From contig JAEULX010000120.1 in the NCBI GenBank assembly GCA_016793685.1, positions 1 through 8,303 of the forward strand: DNA of 8,303 nucleotides, in the 5' to 3' direction. The notes beneath the pieces were generated by a model, which saw only the letters and a program-made list of their open reading frames with translations, ran no database searches and was not told the DNA's origin. Position 1 is the first letter of the stretch, and every line of letters starts with the position of its first letter. Below are positions 5,057-8,303 of the stretch, piece after piece. Both the position numbers and the translations under genes were made by a program. Source of the DNA: Bradyrhizobiaceae bacterium (GTDB lineage: Bacteria > Pseudomonadota > Alphaproteobacteria > Rhizobiales > Xanthobacteraceae).

Positions 5057-7378
5057 TCACCCGGTTACGCGCTCGGCTTTCGCCACCACGGTCTTTGCCC
5101 GCAGTTGGGAAATGATCGCGGTCAGATGCTTGAGATCGTAGACTTCGAGATCGATGTTCATCTCGGTGAAGTCGGGAGAGCGGCGCGACATGTGAATATT
5201 GTCGATGTTGCCGTCGTTCTCGGCGATCACTTGCGCGATCTGGGCCAGCGAGCCCGGCTCGTTGACCGACTGGACCGCGATCCGCGCGGGAAACCGCTGC
5301 GGGTTCTTTTCATCCACGTCCCAGCGCACGTCGAGCCAGCGCTCCGGCGCATCCTCGAACGCCTTCAGCGCGATGGACTGGATCGGGTAGATGGTAATCT
5401 CCTCGCCCGGCGTCATGATCCCGACGATGCGATCGCCCGGCACGGCCCCGCCGTCGGGCGCGAAGCGGACCGGCAGATCGCCGCTATGCCCGCGGATCGG
5501 GATGGCGTCATCGTCGTCCTTGGCGCCGGGGAACTTGAACTTCACCGCACGGCCCATCTTCAGCCCGAACCACCCGCTGTCCGGTTTGGGCACCGTGGTC
5601 ACCCGCTCCTCCTTGTAGTCGGGATACATCGCGCGGACGACGTCGGCCGCCTTCATCTCGCTGCGCCCGACCGCGGCGAAGACATCCTCGATCGTGGCGC
5701 GGGCGAGGCGCGGCAACGCGCCGTTGAGCTTTTCATCGGAATACTGCCGTTTCGAGACCTGGCAGAGACGCTCGACGATGCGCCGGCCAAGCTCGGCATA
5801 CTGGGCGCGCACGGCGACCCGCGTCGCCCGCCGGATCGCGGCTCGCGCCTTGCCGGTCACCACCACCGACTCCCACGCCGCCGGCGGAGCGATCTGCGCC
5901 CGCGACGTCAGGATCTCGACCTCATCGCCGTTGCGCAATGCGGAGATGAGCGGGCAGATCGTGCCGTTCACCTTGCACCCGACCGCATGGTTGCCGATGT
6001 CGGTATGAACCGCGTAGGCGAAGTCGATCGGCGTCGCATTGCGCGGCAGCGCGATCAGCTTGCCCATGGGGGTGAAGCAGAAGACCTGATCGTGAAACAG
6101 TTCGAGCTTGGTGTGCTCGAGGAATTCCTCCGGGTTGGAGCCTTCCGCCAGCAGTTCGATCGTACGCCGCAGCCAGGCATAGGCGTTCGACTCGCGCGAC
6201 AGCGTTTCCGACGGCGAATCCTGGCTGTCCTTGTAGAGCGCGTGCGCCGCAATGCCGTATTCGGCGATCTCGTTCATCGCCGCGGTGCGGATCTGCAGTT
6301 CGACCCGCTGATTGCGCGGCCCGACCACCGTGGTGTGGATCGAGCGGTAGTCGTTCTGCTTCGGCGTCGAGATGTAGTCCTTGAACCGGCCCGGCACGAC
6401 CGGCCACGTGGTATGGACGATGCCGAGCGCCTGGTAGCACTCCGGAACCGTTTTCACGATCGCCCGGAACCCGAGGATATCGGAAAGCTGTTCGAAGCCG
6501 AGCGCCTTGAGCTCCATTTTGCGCCAGACGGAATACGCGTGCTTGCGCCGGCCGATCACGCGCGCCGAGATCCCGCTGAGGGCAAGCTTGGTCGTCAGCT
6601 GATGCTCGATTTCGCTGATCAGGTCGCTGTTGCGCGCGGCGAGCGCGTCGAGCCGCGCATTGATCACGCGGAAGGCCTCCGGGTGGAGTTCCTCGAAGGA
6701 GAGGTCCTCCAGCTCGCTGCGCATCGCATGCATGCCCATGCGCCCGGCGAGCGGCGCATAGATGTCGATCGTTTCCTCGGCGATGCGCCGCCGCGACTCC
6801 GGCCGCATGTGGACGATGGTGCGCATGTTATGCAGGCGGTCGGCGAGCTTGACCAGCAGCACGCGCACGTCTTCGGCGATGGCGAGCAGCAGCTTGCGCA
6901 GGTTCTCCGCCTGCTTGGCCTCGCGCGACACCAGTTCGAGCCGGTTGAGCTTGGTCAGGCCCTCGACGAGCTGCCCGATGTCGCTGCCGAACACGGCGTC
7001 GATTTCGGCGCGGGTCGCGTCGGTGTCCTCGATCGTGTCGTGCAGGAGGGCGGCGGCGATCGTCGCGTCGTCGAGCTTCAGATTGGTGAGGATGGCGGCG
7101 ACTTCGAGCGGGTGGGAGAAATAGGGGTCGCCGGAGGCGCGCTTCTGACCGCCATGGGCCTTCATGGCGTAGACATAGGCGCGGTTAAGCAGGTCCTCGT
7201 TGGTCTTCGGATTGTACTGACGCACCCGCTCGACCAGTTCGTACTGGCGCATCATCCGCTTCGGGGCCGCAACCGGGGTTTCGACCGGCTTGGGCGCCGT
7301 TTGCGGCGTCGGCTCGCGCGGCGCATGGATGCGTGACTGCACCTGCATCCGCGGCAAGCTGGTGATGGGCGTGCCCAC
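5057..7378 (-). CDS. rsh: bifunctional (p)ppGpp synthetase/hydrolase (Rsh, RelA/SpoT family)
   Basis: This 773-residue cytoplasmic enzyme makes and degrades the alarmone (p)ppGpp. Residue numbers are from the GTG at 7378. The N-terminal HD hydrolase domain keeps His89, His113-Asp114, Glu117-Asp118 and Asp180, spaced as in Streptococcus Rel. The synthetase domain keeps Asp300, Y-R-S-I-H-T-T (344-350) and Glu360 in E-L-Q-I-R-T. Arg-Phe-Lys-Asp (331-334) is the RXKD signature of bifunctional enzymes, not the EXDD of RelA. A TGS domain covers about 430-472 and an ACT domain about 700-770. The segment before ACT lacks the usual cysteines. The GTG start was chosen because AGAGGAG lies 9 nt upstream; it adds 41 Pro-rich residues before Met-Met-Arg-Gln-Tyr. 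Alternatives are ATG at 7420 and at 7255, both with poor ribosome sites. The gene is separated from rpoZ by a terminator. Confidence 0.97.
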   Translation of the reverse strand: MGTPITSLPRMQVQSRIHAPREPTPQTAPKPVETPVAAPKRMMRQYELVERVRQYNPKTNEDLLNRAYVYAMKAHGGQKRASGDPYFSHPLEVAAILTNLKLDDATIAAALLHDTIEDTDATRAEIDAVFGSDIGQLVEGLTKLNRLELVSREAKQAENLRKLLLAIAEDVRVLLVKLADRLHNMRTIVHMRPESRRRIAEETIDIYAPLAGRMGMHAMRSELEDLSFEELHPEAFRVINARLDALAARNSDLISEIEHQLTTKLALSGISARVIGRRKHAYSVWRKMELKALGFEQLSDILGFRAIVKTVPECYQALGIVHTTWPVVPGRFKDYISTPKQNDYRSIHTTVVGPRNQRVELQIRTAAMNEIAEYGIAAHALYKDSQDSPSETLSRESNAYAWLRRTIELLAEGSNPEEFLEHTKLELFHDQVFCFTPMGKLIALPRNATPIDFAYAVHTDIGNHAVGCKVNGTICPLISALRNGDEVEILTSRAQIAPPAAWESVVVTGKARAAIRRATRVAVRAQYAELGRRIVERLCQVSKRQYSDEKLNGALPRLARATIEDVFAAVGRSEMKAADVVRAMYPDYKEERVTTVPKPDSGWFGLKMGRAVKFKFPGAKDDDDAIPIRGHSGDLPVRFAPDGGAVPGDRIVGIMTPGEEITIYPIQSIALKAFEDAPERWLDVRWDVDEKNPQRFPARIAVQSVNEPGSLAQIAQVIAENDGNIDNIHMSRRSPDFTEMNIDLEVYDLKHLTAIISQLRAKTVVAKAERVTG

Positions 7379-7394
7379 GTTGAAACGCTCCTCT
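7379..7394 (-). promoter_or_regulatory. ribosome binding site deciding the GTG start of rsh
   Basis: On the minus strand AGAGGAG, then 9 nt (CGTTTCAAC), then GTG at 7378. No other candidate start of rsh has a comparable site, so it favours the GTG. Confidence 0.7.
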
Positions 7395-7412
7395 GGGCGA
7401 GGATGTGGTTGT

Positions 7413-7427
7413 CGGCACATAGTGCCG
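7413..7427. repeat. short palindrome in the rsh leader
   Basis: CGGCAC and GTGCCG flank the triplet ATA as a perfect 6-bp inverted repeat, 35-49 bp upstream of the favoured GTG start of rsh. It also contains the alternative ATG at 7420. It could be an operator or a leader hairpin with a 3-nt loop. Nothing further identifies it. Confidence 0.35.
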
Positions 7428-7481
7428 CAAGCCGCGCGCCGCCGCCACGTTTTCGATTATGTCGGGAGCGGCGCCATAAGA

Positions 7482-7514
7482 AAAGGCCGGCGGCTCGCGA
7501 AAGCCGCCGACCTT
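7482..7514 (-). terminator. intrinsic terminator after rpoZ
   Basis: Reading leftward, a 13-bp stem (7514-7502 with 7495-7483) includes one U-G wobble and no mismatch. It closes a 6-nt loop TTCGCG and runs straight into TTTTCTTA. It lies 44 nt past the rpoZ stop and about 105 nt before the rsh start. It should end or strongly reduce rpoZ transcripts before rsh. As both genes point the same way, it may also act as an intercistronic attenuator. Confidence 0.85.
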
Positions 7515-7557
7515 CGTCGGCTCAGGACTTAAATGCGGGCTGCTCGCGCCGGCCCGG

Positions 7558-7965
7558 TCATTCCTCGTCGTCGGGCTCCGGCGGCTCGGGCCGCTCCTCG
7601 GGCGGCGTCAGGCCTTCGAGCCCCCTCAGGAGCTCTTCTTCGGTCATCCGTTCCATGGCGACCTCGGTGTCGTCGGCGTCGACTCCGCCGCCGCCGGCGC
7701 CGATGAGCGGAACGGCTTCCGGCTCGGGCTCGTCCACTTCGACATATTTCTGCAGCGAATGGATGAGGTCCTCTTTGAGATCCTCGGGCGAGATCGTCTC
7801 GTCGGCGACCTCGCGCAGCGCGACGATCGGGTTCTTGTCATTGTCGCGATCGACGGTGATCTGCGCGCCGGAGGAGATCATGCGCGCGCGATGCGCCGCC
7901 AAGAGGACGAGTTCGAAGCGGTTCTCAACCTTGTCGATGCAATCTTCGACCGTAACACGGGCCAT
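7558..7965 (-). CDS. rpoZ: RNA polymerase omega subunit
   Basis: This 135-residue protein is the small omega subunit of RNA polymerase, which binds the beta-prime subunit, helps enzyme assembly and, in proteobacteria, contributes to a ppGpp-binding site. The N-terminus reads MARVTVEDC, keeping the Met-Ala-Arg segment linked to ppGpp binding in other proteobacteria. It is followed by the omega core N-R-F-E-L-V-x8-R-A (about residues 16-28) and K-N-P-I-V-A-L-R-E-V-A (45-55). The last 60 residues are a variable acidic tail rich in Glu, Asp and Pro with a Gly run near 89-94, as in many alphaproteobacterial omegas. The ATG at 7965 was chosen over a start 28 codons upstream because GAGGAG lies 9 nt before it and homology begins there. 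A strong terminator follows about 44 nt after the stop. Identification is firm. Confidence 0.97.
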   Translation of the reverse strand: MARVTVEDCIDKVENRFELVLLAAHRARMISSGAQITVDRDNDKNPIVALREVADETISPEDLKEDLIHSLQKYVEVDEPEPEAVPLIGAGGGGVDADDTEVAMERMTEEELLRGLEGLTPPEERPEPPEPDDEE

Positions 7966-7968
7966 AAG

Positions 7969-7983
7969 CGCATTCTCCTCGTG
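7969..7983 (-). promoter_or_regulatory. ribosome binding site of rpoZ
   Basis: On the minus strand GAGGAG lies 9 nt before the ATG at 7965. It decides the start against the longer open frame that begins at 8049. Confidence 0.8.
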
Positions 7984-8007
7984 CGGAGCGATGTGGGGGT
8001 TTGGGTT

Positions 8008-8036
8008 GTCGTAGTCCCGCCAGCTGCAAATCGCAA
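8008..8036 (-). promoter_or_regulatory. candidate rpoZ promoter (TTGCGA-N17-TACGAC)
   Basis: Reading leftward, TTGCGA (8036-8031) and TACGAC (8013-8008) are separated by 17 nt. They match the housekeeping -35 and -10 boxes at four and three of six positions. A start near 8001 would give a leader of about 36 nt carrying the ribosome binding site. The match is modest; the support is position and spacing. Confidence 0.35.
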
Positions 8037-8048
8037 CAATGATTTGCA
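8025..8048. promoter_or_regulatory. operator-like inverted repeat upstream of rpoZ
   Basis: TGCAAATC (8025-8032) and GATTTGCA (8041-8048) form a perfect 8-bp inverted repeat with an 8-nt spacer. Half-site centres are 16 bp apart, a distance that suits a dimeric helix-turn-helix regulator. It covers the candidate -35 box of rpoZ, where a bound repressor would block transcription. I do not recognise the motif as a known operator. It could instead serve a rightward gene starting near 8272, or form an RNA stem. Confidence 0.4.
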
Positions 8049-8271
8049 TCGGTTACGCTTATCGGCTATTGCCGTTGTGAATTGCACAGAAGACATCTTG
8101 AACATTATCGATCTGAGGGCGACATCGAAGGAGCGCAAGCTCTCCACGAGAGCAGCGAGCGTGGTGCCGCAGGCGATTGCTGCCTTGCATTCAGAGTTTC
8201 CAAAGCAATTGCAGTCTCAACGGGCGCGCCGCCCGGCGTCATCTTTCGCAATCGGAGTATAAAGAGACATC
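8049..8271. other. right-flank stretch without a recognisable gene
   Basis: No coding frame is supported between the rpoZ promoter region and 8272. Two perfect short hairpins are present: GCTCTC-CAC-GAGAGC (8139-8153) and CGGGCG-CGC-CGCCCG (8221-8235). Neither has a T run in either direction, so neither is a clear terminator. The second lies 37 bp before a possible rightward start codon. Confidence 0.5.
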
Positions 8272-8303
8272 ATGCCAGTTCCCAGTGAAAGAATCGCTCT
8301 ATT
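8272..8303 (+). CDS. possible first codons of a rightward gene, cut by the window edge
   Basis: An ATG at 8272 opens a frame reading M-P-V-P-S-E-R-I-A-L to the edge. An in-frame TAA stands at 8260, so this is the first possible ATG. AAAGAGA ends 4 nt before it, a weak and close ribosome site. If real, the gene is divergent from rpoZ. Only ten residues are visible, so no product can be named. Confidence 0.3.
   Translation, partial: MPVPSERIAL

Noticed and set aside
4985..7336. A 783-codon rightward open frame lying opposite rsh
   Set aside because: It lies antisense to a protein with every catalytic Rsh residue intact. Long mirror frames are expected in GC-rich DNA, and its composition (Arg, His, Asp and Pro rich) is typical of such shadows. 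No domain is recognisable.
8221..8235. CGGGCG-CGC-CGCCCG as an intrinsic terminator
   Set aside because: The stem is perfect but short, and neither side has a run of T.

Overview
The window is a block of housekeeping genes from a GC-rich alphaproteobacterium, most probably a member of the Hyphomicrobiales (Rhizobiales). This placement rests on the gene order and on protein wording typical of that group (for example, an Rsh whose core begins Met-Met-Arg-Gln-Tyr-Glu-Leu-Val). No tool was run, so it is recognition, not phylogeny. Eight complete genes lie on the minus strand. In transcription order, right to left, they are rpoZ (RNA polymerase omega), rsh (bifunctional (p)ppGpp synthetase/hydrolase), pdxJ (vitamin B6), acpS (holo-ACP synthase), lepB (signal peptidase I), rnc (RNase III), era (ribosome-assembly GTPase) and recO (recombinational repair).

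Layout. At the right edge (7966-8303) there are no long genes. It holds the rpoZ leader, a likely rpoZ promoter overlapped by an 8-bp inverted repeat, two short hairpins, and possibly the first codons of a rightward gene at 8272. rpoZ is followed by a strong intrinsic terminator (7482-7514), so rsh probably has its own promoter or depends on read-through. rsh is best started at a GTG (7378) that has a very good ribosome binding site. A 101-nt gap leads to pdxJ, which overlaps acpS by GTGA. A 189-nt gap separates acpS from lepB. lepB, rnc, era and recO are then packed with overlaps of 4 and 8 nt and a gap of 18 nt, and look like one translationally coupled unit.

Left of recO (1-453) there is no long gene. 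This stretch is less GC-biased than the operon. It contains a candidate 35-codon gene (235-342, minus) with a good Shine-Dalgarno and, upstream, a sequence resembling a sigma-EcfG general-stress promoter. It also has a perfect 16-bp palindrome (108-123) and three adjacent inverted repeats (179-223).

How the genes fit together: omega and Rsh are functionally linked, because in proteobacteria omega helps form a ppGpp site on RNA polymerase. AcpS activates the fatty-acid carrier protein; LepB matures exported proteins; RNase III and Era act on rRNA processing and 30S assembly. I see no mobile element, CRISPR array, tRNA or rRNA and no clear novel system. The least explained parts are the left flank and the dyads near rpoZ and rsh.
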